Assembly (NCBI GenBank): GCA_934573935.1 | Contig: CAKTMO010000002.1 | Coordinates: forward strand, 91,530-155,529 | Origin: an uncultured Oscillospiraceae bacterium | Lineage (GTDB): Bacteria > Bacillota > Clostridia > Oscillospirales > Oscillospiraceae | Length of the DNA: 64,000 nucleotides | Direction: 5' to 3' | Part shown: positions 7,579-15,706 of the stretch, piece by piece | Numbering within the stretch: the first letter of the stretch is position 1 | Layout: each line of letters starts with the position of its first letter | Program-made: the position numbers and the translations under genes | Notes under the pieces: model-generated | The model's input: only the letters and a program-made list of their open reading frames with translations | Database searches by the model: none | Told to the model about the DNA's origin: nothing

Positions 7579-9468
7579 TCAACTCAATTTTGCCTGGCCG
7601 GTGTACAGCTGATAGTACCGGCCCTTCTCTTCCAAAAGCTGGGCGTGGTCGCCCCGCTCGATGATCTGTCCGTTTTCCAGCACCAGAATGGCCTGGGCGT
7701 TGCGGACGGTGGACAGGCGGTGGGCGATGACGAACACCGTGCGGCCTTCCATCAGGGAATCCATGCCCCGCTCGATCAGCGTCTCGGTGCGGGTGTCGAT
7801 GGAGCTGGTGGCTTCATCCAGGATCAGCACCGGCGGATCGGACACGGCGGCGCGGGCGATGGCCAGCAGCTGCCGCTCACCCTGGCTCAGTCCCGCGCCG
7901 TCACCGGTGATGACGGTGTCGTAGCCCTGGGGCAGATGGCGGATGAAGCCGTCGGCGTTGGCCAGCTTCGCGGCGGCGCGGATCTCCTCGTCGGTGGCGT
8001 CCAGCTTGCCGTAGCGGATGTTGTCGGCAATGGTGCCGGTGAACAGGTGGGTATCCTGCAGCACCATGCCCAGAGAGCGCCGCAGGGAATCCTTGGCGAT
8101 GTCCTTCACGTCGATGCCGTCGTAGGTGATGACGCCCTCCTGAATGTCGTAAAAGCGGTTGATGAGATTGGTGATGGTGGTCTTGCCCGCGCCGGTGGAG
8201 CCCACGAAAGCGATCTTCTGGCCGGGCTTGGCGAACAGGGACACATCCCGCAGCACCGTCTTCTCCCCGTCATAGGAGAAGGTCACGTGGTCGAACCGCA
8301 CGTCGCCCTTCAGCTCCGTCAGCGTGCCGTCAGGGCGCTTCCAGGCCCAGCGGCCGGTGCGCTCCGTGGTCTCGGTCAGGGTCTCGCCCTCCTTCTCCAC
8401 GCGGACGATGACGGTCTTGCCCTCGTCGGTCTCCGGCTGGGCGTCCATGACGGCGAAAATGCGCTCCGCGCCCGCCGCCGCGGCCAGCAGGGTGTTCACC
8501 TGCTGGCTGATCTGGGCGATGGGCTGGCTGACCTGCTTCACATACAGCAGGTACGCGCCCAGAGAGCCCACGTCGAACATGCCGCCGATGGCCAGCAATC
8601 CGCCCACGCAGCAGGTGACGGCGTAGTTGATCTTGCTGAGGTTGCCCATGGCGGGCATCATCATACCGGCATAGGCCTGGGCCGCCGTGGCGGCCTGACG
8701 GTAGGCGTCGTTCAGGCCGGTGAACCGGCCGATGGCCTGCTGCTCGTGGTTGAAGACCTTGATGACCTTCTGGCCCTCGATCATCTCCTCGATATAGCCG
8801 TTCACCGCGCCCAGGGCCGCCTGCTGGCGCTGGAAGTTCACGCGGCTGCGGCCGCCGATGACCTTCACCACCACGCCCATCAGGGCCAGGAAGCCGAAGG
8901 TGATCAGCGTCAGCCAGGGGTTGAGCACCACCATCATCACCACCGTGCCCACAAAGGTCAGCACATTGGAGATAATGCTGGCAAAGCTGCTGTTGAGCAT
9001 CTCCGACACGGTGTCGATGTCGTTGGTGAAGCGGCTCATCAGGTCGCCGGACTGGTGCTGGTCATAGTAGCGGATGGGCAGCTGCTGCAGGCGGCGGAAC
9101 AGATCCTGCCGGATGGCGGCCACCGTCCGCTGGGCCACGTGCACCATGATGCGGGCATAGGCGTAGGAGCAGCCTGCGCTGAGGGCGAACAGGCCGCCCA
9201 GCAGCACCAGCATCTTCAACAGCCCCGAAAAATCGCCGGGGAGGATATAGTCGTTCAGCATGGGCTTGAGCGTATAGCTGGAGGCCACGCTGGCCACGGA
9301 GCTGACGATGAGGCACACGGCCACCAGCACCAGCGAACCCTTATACTTTCCCACATAGCCCATCAGCTTTTTGAAAGTGCCCTTCATATCCTTGGGCCGC
9401 TGGAAGCCGTGGCCGTTGGGACCGTGGCCATGGCCGCCGCGCTGGGCTCCCGTCTTGTTGTCAGCCAT
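7579..9468 (-). CDS. ABC exporter half-transporter, catalytically complete subunit
   Basis: A 629-residue fused membrane/ATPase protein. A Gly/His-rich cytoplasmic leader (~30 residues) precedes six transmembrane helices (about 45-340). The nucleotide domain has Walker A GSTGAGKTT, signature LSQGERQ and Walker B LILDEATSSID with the catalytic Glu, and the H-loop Ile-Ala-His. An insertion of ~35 charged residues lies between the membrane part and the ATPase. It overlaps the upstream partner gene by 8 bases. With that partner it should form a heterodimeric multidrug or lipid exporter of the BmrCD/LmrCD/TM287-288 type. The substrate is unknown; control by the MarR gene at the head of the operon is likely. 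Confidence 0.93.
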   Translation of the reverse strand: MADNKTGAQRGGHGHGPNGHGFQRPKDMKGTFKKLMGYVGKYKGSLVLVAVCLIVSSVASVASSYTLKPMLNDYILPGDFSGLLKMLVLLGGLFALSAGCSYAYARIMVHVAQRTVAAIRQDLFRRLQQLPIRYYDQHQSGDLMSRFTNDIDTVSEMLNSSFASIISNVLTFVGTVVMMVVLNPWLTLITFGFLALMGVVVKVIGGRSRVNFQRQQAALGAVNGYIEEMIEGQKVIKVFNHEQQAIGRFTGLNDAYRQAATAAQAYAGMMMPAMGNLSKINYAVTCCVGGLLAIGGMFDVGSLGAYLLYVKQVSQPIAQISQQVNTLLAAAAGAERIFAVMDAQPETDEGKTVIVRVEKEGETLTETTERTGRWAWKRPDGTLTELKGDVRFDHVTFSYDGEKTVLRDVSLFAKPGQKIAFVGSTGAGKTTITNLINRFYDIQEGVITYDGIDVKDIAKDSLRRSLGMVLQDTHLFTGTIADNIRYGKLDATDEEIRAAAKLANADGFIRHLPQGYDTVITGDGAGLSQGERQLLAIARAAVSDPPVLILDEATSSIDTRTETLIERGMDSLMEGRTVFVIAHRLSTVRNAQAILVLENGQIIERGDHAQLLEEKGRYYQLYTGQAKLS

Positions 9469-11194
9469 TAATGCTCACCCCTTCCTGCTGGGATTCATAG
9501 ACCTCACGGTAGATGTCGCAGCTTTCCATCAGCTGCGCGTGGGTGCCCTGTCCCACGATGTGGCCGTCGTCCAGCACCAGGATCATGTCCGCGTCCATCA
9601 CGGAGGTGACACGCTGGGCGATGATCAGCTTGGTGGCCCCGGGCAGGGCCTCCTTCAATGCGGCGCGGATCCTGGCGTCGGTGGCGGTATCCACGGCGGA
9701 GGTGCTGTCGTCCAGGATCAGCACCTTGGGCCGCCGCAGGATGGCACGGGCGATGCACAGGCGCTGCTTCTGGCCGCCGGACACGTTGGTGCCGCCCTGC
9801 TCGATATGGGTGTCGTACCCGTCGGGCATTTTCTCGATAAATTCGTCGGCGCAGGCCATGCGGCAGACCTCGGCGATCTCCTGATCCGTGGCGTCGGCGC
9901 GGCCCCAGCGCAGATTCTCCCGAATGGTGCCGGAGAACAGGGTGTTCTTCTGCAGCACCATGGCGCAGCCGTTGCGGAGGGCCTCCATGGTGTAGTCCTT
10001 TACATTGTGGCCGCCCACGCAGACAGCGCCCTCGTTGACCTCGTACAGACGGGGGATCATGCTGACCAGGGTGGATTTGGCGCTGCCGGTGCCGCCCAGG
10101 ATGCCCACCGTCATGCCGCTTTCGATGTGGACATTAACGTCGTTCAGGTTCCAGGCCTCCGCGGTGGGGTGGTATTTGAAGAAAACGTGATCAAACCGGA
10201 TGTCGCCGTTCTCCACCGTCAGGGTGGGGTCGGCCTGGCCGTCGGTGATCTCCGGCTGCTCCTGCAGCACCTCCTTGATGCGCTTGGCGCAGGCGATGGC
10301 GCGGGTCAGGAACATCAGCACCATGGACACCATCATCAGGGACATCAGGATCTCGCTGGAATAGGTGAAAAAGGCCATCAGGTCGCCAGAGAGCAGCGTG
10401 CCCTCCGCCACATCGTGGCCGCCCAGCCACATGACCGCCACGATGGTGCCGCCCATCAGCAGGATCATCACCGGCATGAACATCACCACAAATCCAAAGG
10501 CCCGCTCGGCGGTGTCCCGCAGCTTGTCGTTGCGCTGGCGGAACTTCTCCGTCTCCTCATCCTCCCGCACGAAGGATTTCACCACCCGCACGGCGTTGAG
10601 ATTCTCCTGCACCACCAGGTTCACGTCGTCGGTGGCACTTTGCAGCGCGGTGAAGAAGGGTCCCACATAGCGGATAACGATCACCACGGCGATCACCAGC
10701 AGCGGCACCGCCACCAGAAACACCTGGCTCAGATCCAAACTGATCTCCACCGCCTTGATGATGGCGGTGATCAGCATCACCGGTGCGCGGACGCACATGC
10801 GCATGCCCATAAACAGCGTCATCTGCACCGACGCCACGTCGTTGGTCAGACGGGTGATAAGGCTGGCGGTGGAGAAATGCTCAATATTGGCGAAGGAGAA
10901 ACGCTGCACCTGTTCATACTCCGCCTGGCGCACCTGAGCGCCGAAGCCCATGGCGGCCTTGGCGGCGAACACCGCCGCACCCACGCCGCCCAGCAGCGCC
11001 GCCAGCGCCAGGGCCAGCATTTTCAGGCCCATGGCCATAATATACTGCCGGTCGCCGCCGGCAATGCCCACATCCACGATGTCGCTCATGACCTGGGGCA
11101 GCTCCAGCTCCAGCACAGCCTCGGCAATGGAGCAGGCCACGCCCAGCAGGATCCATTGGCGATAGCCCTTGGTATAGGGGAAAAAGGTTTTCAT
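9461..11194 (-). CDS. ABC exporter half-transporter with degenerate ATP site
   Basis: A 577-residue protein with six transmembrane helices and a C-terminal ATPase. Walker A reads GGTGSAKST (Ala in place of the usual Gly), the signature is NVSGGQKQR, and Walker B ends LILDDSTSAVD, with Asp replacing the catalytic Glu. These are the marks of the non-catalytic half of a heterodimeric exporter, so the complex would have one degenerate and one consensus site. It overlaps the MarR gene upstream by 4 bases and the second half-transporter downstream by 8, giving a three-gene operon. Confidence 0.93.
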   Translation of the reverse strand: MKTFFPYTKGYRQWILLGVACSIAEAVLELELPQVMSDIVDVGIAGGDRQYIMAMGLKMLALALAALLGGVGAAVFAAKAAMGFGAQVRQAEYEQVQRFSFANIEHFSTASLITRLTNDVASVQMTLFMGMRMCVRAPVMLITAIIKAVEISLDLSQVFLVAVPLLVIAVVIVIRYVGPFFTALQSATDDVNLVVQENLNAVRVVKSFVREDEETEKFRQRNDKLRDTAERAFGFVVMFMPVMILLMGGTIVAVMWLGGHDVAEGTLLSGDLMAFFTYSSEILMSLMMVSMVLMFLTRAIACAKRIKEVLQEQPEITDGQADPTLTVENGDIRFDHVFFKYHPTAEAWNLNDVNVHIESGMTVGILGGTGSAKSTLVSMIPRLYEVNEGAVCVGGHNVKDYTMEALRNGCAMVLQKNTLFSGTIRENLRWGRADATDQEIAEVCRMACADEFIEKMPDGYDTHIEQGGTNVSGGQKQRLCIARAILRRPKVLILDDSTSAVDTATDARIRAALKEALPGATKLIIAQRVTSVMDADMILVLDDGHIVGQGTHAQLMESCDIYREVYESQQEGVSING

Positions 11195-11646
11195 TCCGTG
11201 CCCTCCTGTGCCTGTGTCAGATTATCCGCCACCCGCAGCAGCAGCTGGCGCAGCGTCTCCATCTCCTCCGGAGTAAAGCCCTGCTCCGCCTGGCGGTTCG
11301 CCTGCTCGGCGATGGCGCAGAACTGTTGATAGAATTGCCGTCCGCTGTCGGTCAGCGCCAGAATACGGCAGCGGCCGTCGCTGCCGCTGGTCTGGCGGCG
11401 CACCAGACCCTTTTCCTCCAGCCGTCCCACAATGCCGCTGGCGGTGGAGGGCTTTACCATCAGGTGCCGCTCCAGCATCCGCTGGTTCACCTGGCCCTCT
11501 GTCTCCTGCAAATAGGTCAGCGTCCGGCACTGCATGGGCGACACGTCGTATTGCCGCAGCTTCTGGGTCATCAGCCGGTGCATCTGGTGATCGCAGTAGC
11601 CCATCAGCGGCGCCAGGTGCTTTACCTGGTGAATATCCTGTATCAT
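11191..11646 (-). CDS. MarR-family transcriptional regulator
   Basis: A 151-residue winged-helix protein. The start MIQDIHQVKHL is chosen because AAAGGAG lies 5 bases upstream; the longer frame would run through its promoter. Visible: helix-turn-helix region with VKPSTASGIVGRLEEKGLV (about 60-79) and the wing SGSDGRCRILALT. It heads the operon with the two ABC half-transporters and two operator-like palindromes lie between its promoter and RBS, so it probably represses the operon until an exporter substrate binds. Direct evidence is limited to layout and operator symmetry. Confidence 0.9.
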   Translation of the reverse strand: MIQDIHQVKHLAPLMGYCDHQMHRLMTQKLRQYDVSPMQCRTLTYLQETEGQVNQRMLERHLMVKPSTASGIVGRLEEKGLVRRQTSGSDGRCRILALTDSGRQFYQQFCAIAEQANRQAEQGFTPEEMETLRQLLLRVADNLTQAQEGTE

Positions 11647-11671
11647 GCGCGCTCCTTTCTGCTTTTTAATA

Positions 11672-11728
11672 TTTAGCGTGCTAAAAATTAGTAGGCTAAA
11701 TAGTACCACAGCTATTTTCATTCGTCAA
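11672..11728 (-). promoter_or_regulatory. Promoter and tandem MarR operators of the ABC operon
   Basis: Minus-strand -35 TTGACG (11728-11723) and -10 TACTAT (11705-11700) with a 17-base spacer. Just downstream are two palindromes of the form TTAG-N4-CTAA, at 11688-11699 and 11673-11684, centred 15 bases apart; the second extends to TTTAGC-GT-GCTAAA. Their position over the transcription start suits repression by the MarR protein. Confidence 0.8.
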
Positions 11729-11781
11729 GAGGAAGGGCGGCATTCCCCTGTGAACAATTTGTGAATTGTTTGTCATAGTCG

Positions 11782-11902
11782 TTGACACACGCCCCTGGAA
11801 GATGTATAGTAGCATCAGCCAAAGAAAATTGTTTTCACATTGTTATTCTCTCTCCTTTCATAAAAAAAGACGAGGCTGATGTCCGCAGCCTCGTCTTTTT
11901 TC
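11782..11902 (+). ncRNA. Candidate small RNA (promoter plus terminator, no ORF)
   Basis: A strong plus-strand promoter, TTGACA (11782-11787) and TATAGT (11805-11810) with 17-base spacing, points at a region with no gene on that strand. About 85 bases downstream is an intrinsic terminator (stem GACGAGGCTG at 11869-11878 with 11886-11895, then T-run). The predicted transcript (~11817-11902) is pyrimidine-rich in the middle and its first bases (CAGCC) could pair with the terminator stem (GGCTG). The same hairpin also serves the minus-strand lipoprotein gene, so the RNA is only a candidate. Confidence 0.4.
11864..11902. terminator. Bidirectional terminator
   Basis: A 10-bp GC-rich stem (11869-11878/11886-11895), extended by A/T pairs, with T-runs on both strands. 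It ends the minus-strand lipoprotein gene just upstream and any plus-strand transcript from the promoter at 11782. Confidence 0.85.
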
Positions 11903-11915
11903 GTTTCCGCCGCCG

Positions 11916-12425
11916 TCAGAACCAGCAGGCGTTTTCGCCGTCCAACAAAAAGCCGTCGGTGTCGTGAACAAAGCCGTTGTCCAGCATCTGCCGCCAAGTG
12001 GCGGTGCCGCGGGCGCCGTGGGTGCCGGTCATGGTGTCATACACCGTGGGGGGCCACTGCTCGGCGTCCCGCTGGATCTCCTGACCCGCGTGGCCGAAGG
12101 TGCTGCCGCGGTTTTCGGTAAAGGCCTTGTCATTGCCGTTGTCGCGGTACGTGCCGTAGCTGCTGCGGCCATTGCGGGCCTTGCCGTTGCTGTCGGTCAG
12201 GCCGTCGTCCACCGTGCCGCCGTTGTCGGCGGCGTTGTCGTTGGTGGTATTGCCGTTGTTGGTGCTGCCGTTGTTGGTGTTGCCGTTGGTGGTGTCGTTG
12301 GTGCCGTTGGTGGTGTTGTTGCTGTTGCTGCCGGGGCGGTTGGTGTTGTCCTTGTTCTCGCCGCAGCCTGCCAGCGCCAGCATCAGCAGCGCCGCCATCA
12401 CCAGGGCCGCTGTTTGCTTCATCAT
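11916..12425 (-). CDS. Asn-rich linker lipoprotein of unknown function
   Basis: A 169-residue lipoprotein: signal peptide with lipobox LALAGC (Cys near 20), then about 60 residues almost wholly Asn, Thr and Gly, then a C-terminal domain with Trp, Tyr and charged residues (WPPTVYDTM and HDTDGFLLDGENACWF). The start follows AGGAGG by 7 bases; an upstream in-frame ATG lacks a site. The Asn/Thr/Gly stretch looks like a flexible stalk that lifts the small C-terminal domain off the membrane. I do not recognise that domain. Confidence 0.75.
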   Translation of the reverse strand: MMKQTAALVMAALLMLALAGCGENKDNTNRPGSNSNNTTNGTNDTTNGNTNNGSTNNGNTTNDNAADNGGTVDDGLTDSNGKARNGRSSYGTYRDNGNDKAFTENRGSTFGHAGQEIQRDAEQWPPTVYDTMTGTHGARGTATWRQMLDNGFVHDTDGFLLDGENACWF

Positions 12426-12643
12426 GTCCCATCCTCCTTTTTTCATCGTTCTGCCGCGCGAAGGGATTCCATCGCGCCGTGGATAGTATGGCCGTGTTTC
12501 GACAAAACTACTGCCTGCAACTTCTGCCAGCGTTGCATTTTTCCGCAAGTTGTGGTAAAATAATAGTCCACCAAAACGAGGGGAACTACTTTTTGTAATA
12601 TATTTTCCATTTTCAACGATTCGTTATCATCGGGAGGGCCATT

Positions 12644-13417
12644 ATGCAAAAACTGGAAAAGCAATTTCATATCCGCTGCGTGGCAGGCGACGTGGGCCGC
12701 TATGTGATCCTGCCCGGCGACCCGGGCCGCTGCGAAAAGATCGCCGCGCTGTTTGACGATGCCCATTTCGTCTCCCAGAATCGGGAGTACACCATCTACA
12801 CCGGCACCCTGCTGGGGGAGAAGGTCTCCGTGTGCTCCACCGGCATCGGCGGGCCGTCCGCCTCCATCGCCATGGAGGAGCTGCACAACATCGGCGCGGA
12901 TACCTTTATCCGCGTGGGCACCTGCGGCGGCATCGACCTGGACGTCCGCAGCGGCGATGTGGTCATCGCCACCGGCGCCATCCGGTTCGAGCATACCAGC
13001 CGCGAATACGCCCCCATCGAGTATCCCGCCGTGGCGGACTTTGACGTGACCACCGCGCTGGTGCAGGCGGCAAAGGCCCTGGGCAAGCGCACCCAGGTGG
13101 GCGTGGTGCAGTGCAAGGATTCTTTCTACGGTCAGCATTCCCCCGCCCGCATGCCCGTATCCTATGAGCTGCTGAACAAGTGGGAGGCGTGGAAGCGCCT
13201 GGGCGTCAAGGCCAGCGAGATGGAGAGCGCCGCCCTGTTCGTGGTGGCCAACGCACTGGGCTGCCGCTGCGGCAGCTGCTTCCACGTGATCTGGAATCAG
13301 GAGCGGGAAGCCGCGGGTCTGGATCAGGACATGAACGAGGACACCACCTCCGCCGTCACCGTGGGCGTGGAGGCGCTGAAGCTGCTGATCCGTCAGGATC
13401 GCGCCGACAGCAAGTAA
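12644..13417 (+). CDS. udp: Uridine phosphorylase / nucleoside phosphorylase
   Basis: A 257-residue NP-I family phosphorylase. Motifs: [12 protein letters not shown] near 23-34 (phosphate-binding Gly and Arg), [11 protein letters not shown] near 66-76, RVGTCGG near 93-99, and the ribose/base-pocket segment SEMESAALF near 190-198. The segment [17 protein letters not shown] is typical of uridine phosphorylases rather than purine enzymes. It cleaves uridine with phosphate to uracil and ribose-1-phosphate. RBS GGGAGG. It is followed by a small membrane protein gene with 22 bases between them. Deoxyuridine activity is possible; exact specificity is inferred. Confidence 0.9.
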   Translation: MQKLEKQFHIRCVAGDVGRYVILPGDPGRCEKIAALFDDAHFVSQNREYTIYTGTLLGEKVSVCSTGIGGPSASIAMEELHNIGADTFIRVGTCGGIDLDVRSGDVVIATGAIRFEHTSREYAPIEYPAVADFDVTTALVQAAKALGKRTQVGVVQCKDSFYGQHSPARMPVSYELLNKWEAWKRLGVKASEMESAALFVVANALGCRCGSCFHVIWNQEREAAGLDQDMNEDTTSAVTVGVEALKLLIRQDRADSK

Positions 13418-13439
13418 TATCGAAGGAGAGATACATATC

Positions 13440-13670
13440 ATGATCTGGTCAATTATCGTCGGCGGCCTCATCGGCTGGCTGGCCGGCAAGCTGATGGACA
13501 GCAAGGGCGGCGTCCTGCGCAATATCATTCTGGGCATCGTGGGCAGCGGCGTGGGCAACTGGCTGGCCGGCGCTGTGAGACTGGTGGCGCAGAACTCTCT
13601 GGGCTCGTTCCTCATCGGCGTAGGCGGCGCCTGCGTGGTCATTCTCATCTGCCGCTGGCTGTTCAAATAA
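13440..13670 (+). CDS. GlsB/YeaQ/YmgE-like small membrane protein
   Basis: A 76-residue protein with three hydrophobic helices. The N-terminal part, IVGGLIGWLAGKLM, and the central GGVLRNIILGIVGSGVGNWLAG match the transglycosylase-associated / GlsB-YeaQ family of stress-induced inner-membrane proteins, whose biochemical role is not settled. RBS AAGGAGAG lies 10 bases before ATG. Likely cotranscribed with the phosphorylase gene because no terminator lies between them and a strong one follows. Confidence 0.85.
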   Translation: MIWSIIVGGLIGWLAGKLMDSKGGVLRNIILGIVGSGVGNWLAGAVRLVAQNSLGSFLIGVGGACVVILICRWLFK

Positions 13671-13682
13671 GCATTTTTATCG

Positions 13683-13721
13683 AAAAAGCAGTCTCTGCCA
13701 AAGGGCAGAGACTGCTTTTTT
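13683..13721 (+). terminator. Terminator after the udp operon
   Basis: AAAAGCAGTCTCTGCC, loop AAA, GGCAGAGACTGCTTTTTT: a 15-bp stem with strong T-run. The A-rich left side would also allow termination in the other direction. Confidence 0.9.
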
Positions 13722-13742
13722 CAACAAATTTCGATTTTCCCC

Positions 13743-13771
13743 TTACATTTTCCGGAAAAATGTGCTATACT
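13743..13771 (+). promoter_or_regulatory. Promoter of the CarD-like gene
   Basis: TTACAT (13743-13748) and TATACT (13766-13771) with a 17-base spacer. The start would be near 13778, giving a leader of about 85 bases that contains a terminator-like hairpin. Confidence 0.7.
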
Positions 13772-13791
13772 GTTCCCAATAAATGTAAGAC

Positions 13792-13815
13792 GCATGGCTC
13801 AGGCCGTGCTTTTTT
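13792..13815 (+). terminator. Leader terminator (attenuator) before the CarD-like gene
   Basis: GCATGGC, loop TCAG, GCCGTGC (7 bp, one G-U) directly followed by TTTTTT, placed about 15 bases after the predicted transcription start and 48 bases before the start codon. The intervening leader is almost only G and T. A conditional terminator or a short leader RNA would both fit. Confidence 0.65.
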
Positions 13816-13863
13816 CCGTGTTTTGTGTTGTGTTTTGTGTGTTGTGTGAAGAGAGGAGCAGTC

Positions 13864-14376
13864 ATGTTTGCAGCGGGTGATCTGGTGGTATACGGCGGCG
13901 AGGGCGTCTGTCGGGTGGAAAGCGTGGGCACGCCCCACACGTCGGGCTATGATAAGACCAAAGAGTACTATACCCTGTCCCCCCTGTACCGCAGCGGACA
14001 GGTGATGACGCCGGTGGATACCGCCGTGCTAATGCGTCCCCTGATGACGGCCCAGGAGGCCGCCGCCTTTCTCTTCCGCCTGCCCGCCCTGCCGCCCCAG
14101 GCGCCGGAGGGCGCCGGACAGCGGGCCGTCAAGGAGCACTATCACGCCGTGGTGACCTCCTATGACTGCGGCCGCATGGCCGCCATGATCAAATACACCA
14201 GCCAGCGCCGCCGTGACGCCCAGCGCCGTGGCCGCAAGGTCAGCCAGCTGGACGAGCGGTATCTCCGCCGCGCCGAGGAGCAGCTGTACGGCGAACTGGC
14301 CGCCGCCCTGGGCATCGACCGGCAGGACGTCTGCGCCTATATCCAGAAGGACTATCCGGCATGGCCGGAAGAATAA
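13864..14376 (+). CDS. CarD/CdnL-like transcriptional regulator
   Basis: A 170-residue protein. The N-terminal ~60 residues, FAAGDLVVYGGEGVCRVESV then YYTLSPLY and MTPVD, match the CarD/TRCF RNA-polymerase-interacting domain; the rest is a helical, Arg-rich C-terminal domain (RRRDAQRRGRKVSQLDERYL) like the DNA-binding part of CdnL. Such proteins bind the RNA polymerase beta subunit and stabilise open complexes. Start at ATG 13864 with GAGAGGAG 5 bases upstream. It is a single-gene unit bounded by its own promoter and terminator, and its leader contains an attenuator, so its own level may be sensed. Confidence 0.85.
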   Translation: MFAAGDLVVYGGEGVCRVESVGTPHTSGYDKTKEYYTLSPLYRSGQVMTPVDTAVLMRPLMTAQEAAAFLFRLPALPPQAPEGAGQRAVKEHYHAVVTSYDCGRMAAMIKYTSQRRRDAQRRGRKVSQLDERYLRRAEEQLYGELAAALGIDRQDVCAYIQKDYPAWPEE

Positions 14377-14379
14377 GAA

Positions 14380-14409
14380 AAAAGCGGGATGCTGTGCATC
14401 CCGCTTTTT
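14380..14409. terminator. Terminator of the CarD-like gene
   Basis: GCGGGATGC, loop TGT, GCATCCCGC followed by TTTTT; an A-run on the left side also lets it serve the convergent decarboxylase gene. Confidence 0.9.
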
Positions 14410-14469
14410 CAGCGAAAAGAGAAGATCGAAGCCTAAAAAGCTGTGGTGTGCCGCCGTTAGCGGCACGAT

Positions 14470-15681
14470 CTATTCCGTTTCCACTTTGCCATCGCCGTAT
14501 GCCAGCAGCTCTCTCGGCGGCTGGTGGCTGGAGAACCGCTGGGCGGTCAGGGTGCAGGCGTAGGCGCCGGCATTGCGCACCTCGATCAGATCGCCGATGT
14601 CCAGTCTGGGGCCGGTAAAGCCCTCCGCCAGCACGTCGGCGGCGCAGCACAGGTTGCCCACGATGTCCACCGTCTCCACCGCGGCCCCGTCGCCGTGGGC
14701 GACGACGGGAAACGCCCAGTCAGAGGTAAACAGCGGCTCATAGGGGGCGGGCGTCCCGCCACCCAGCTCATGGCGCAGCATGGCGGCGATGGCGGGCTTC
14801 TGCAGCCCGTTCATGCAGTTTTCCACAATGACATAGGTTTTCCCGCGGGAGGATTTTTTGTCCACCACCCGCAGCCAGTACGTCCCCGCCTGAGCCGTGG
14901 GGAAGCGGCCCGTCTCGATCATCAGCCGCGCCTGCAGCGTGGCGTCGTTGTCGGCGGCAATGGCGTCGGTGTACGTCCGCAGCCGCGATAGATCCATGGG
15001 CTGCTCAAAGGTCTCGTCATAGGCCACGCCTACGCCGCTGCCAAAATTCACATACCGCATTTCGCAGCCCAGCGCCTCCCGTACCCGCTTGGCCAGCGCC
15101 CAGCTGTCGCGGTAACAGCCGCCCAGCGCGTCCGCGTCCAGATTCTGGGACCTCAGGTGGACGTGGATGCCCTCCACCGTCACGGGAAGCTGCTCCAGCA
15201 GCGCTTTCAGCTGGGGCAGATTCTCCTCGTTGATGCCGAATTTGCTGGGGCCGCCCACCGCGCCGCCCATGCCGAAGGCGGGGTTCATCCGCACGCCGAT
15301 GGCGCGGCGCTGCCCCTTCTTTCGACACAGTGTGCCGATGCGCGCCACCTCTCCCAGCGAGTCGGCGATCAGTTCACCCTCGTCCCAGGCGGTCTCCAGC
15401 GCCGCGTCGGTCTTTCCGGCGGCGGAGAAGAAGATGTCCGCCCGCGCCATGCCGCAGCGGCGGCTCAGCAGCATCTCCGGTGCGCTGGCGGCGTCAGCCC
15501 CCAGCCCGAGACCGGCCAGCGCCCGCACCACCGGCGGAAAGGGATTGGCCTTGATGGAGTACAGCAGGTCATAGCGGGGGAAAGTGCGCCGCAGCGTCTC
15601 CACCTGCCGCTGCATCACATCGTATTCGTAGAGGTAACAGGGCGCGTGCTGCCGCGCCAGCGTCAGGATGTGGTCGTTCAT
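14470..15681 (-). CDS. PLP-dependent decarboxylase, diaminopimelate/ornithine family (fold III)
   Basis: A 403-residue group IV decarboxylase. PLP-lysine segment LLYSIKANPFPPVV near 39-52; glycine-rich phosphate loop FGSGVGVAY near 218-226; C-terminal-domain substrate motif NLCCAADVLAEG (normally G-P-x-C-E/D...D) near 337-348, supplying the Cys of the active site. Overall it resembles lysA-type and carboxynorspermidine-type enzymes more than lysine/ornithine decarboxylases, but the specificity cannot be fixed from sequence: meso-diaminopimelate, ornithine or a side pathway remain possible. No peptidoglycan or lysine gene is adjacent; the next gene, 25 bases upstream, is an MGMT protein. Confidence 0.82.
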   Translation of the reverse strand: MNDHILTLARQHAPCYLYEYDVMQRQVETLRRTFPRYDLLYSIKANPFPPVVRALAGLGLGADAASAPEMLLSRRCGMARADIFFSAAGKTDAALETAWDEGELIADSLGEVARIGTLCRKKGQRRAIGVRMNPAFGMGGAVGGPSKFGINEENLPQLKALLEQLPVTVEGIHVHLRSQNLDADALGGCYRDSWALAKRVREALGCEMRYVNFGSGVGVAYDETFEQPMDLSRLRTYTDAIAADNDATLQARLMIETGRFPTAQAGTYWLRVVDKKSSRGKTYVIVENCMNGLQKPAIAAMLRHELGGGTPAPYEPLFTSDWAFPVVAHGDGAAVETVDIVGNLCCAADVLAEGFTGPRLDIGDLIEVRNAGAYACTLTAQRFSSHQPPRELLAYGDGKVETE

Positions 15682-15706
15682 GATGATGCTCCTCTCTCGT
15701 TTCTCT

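Noticed and set aside
13816..13850. G/T-only tract in the carD leader as a G-quadruplex
   Set aside because: There are no runs of three or more G, so a quadruplex is not expected; it is better read as an unstructured leader.
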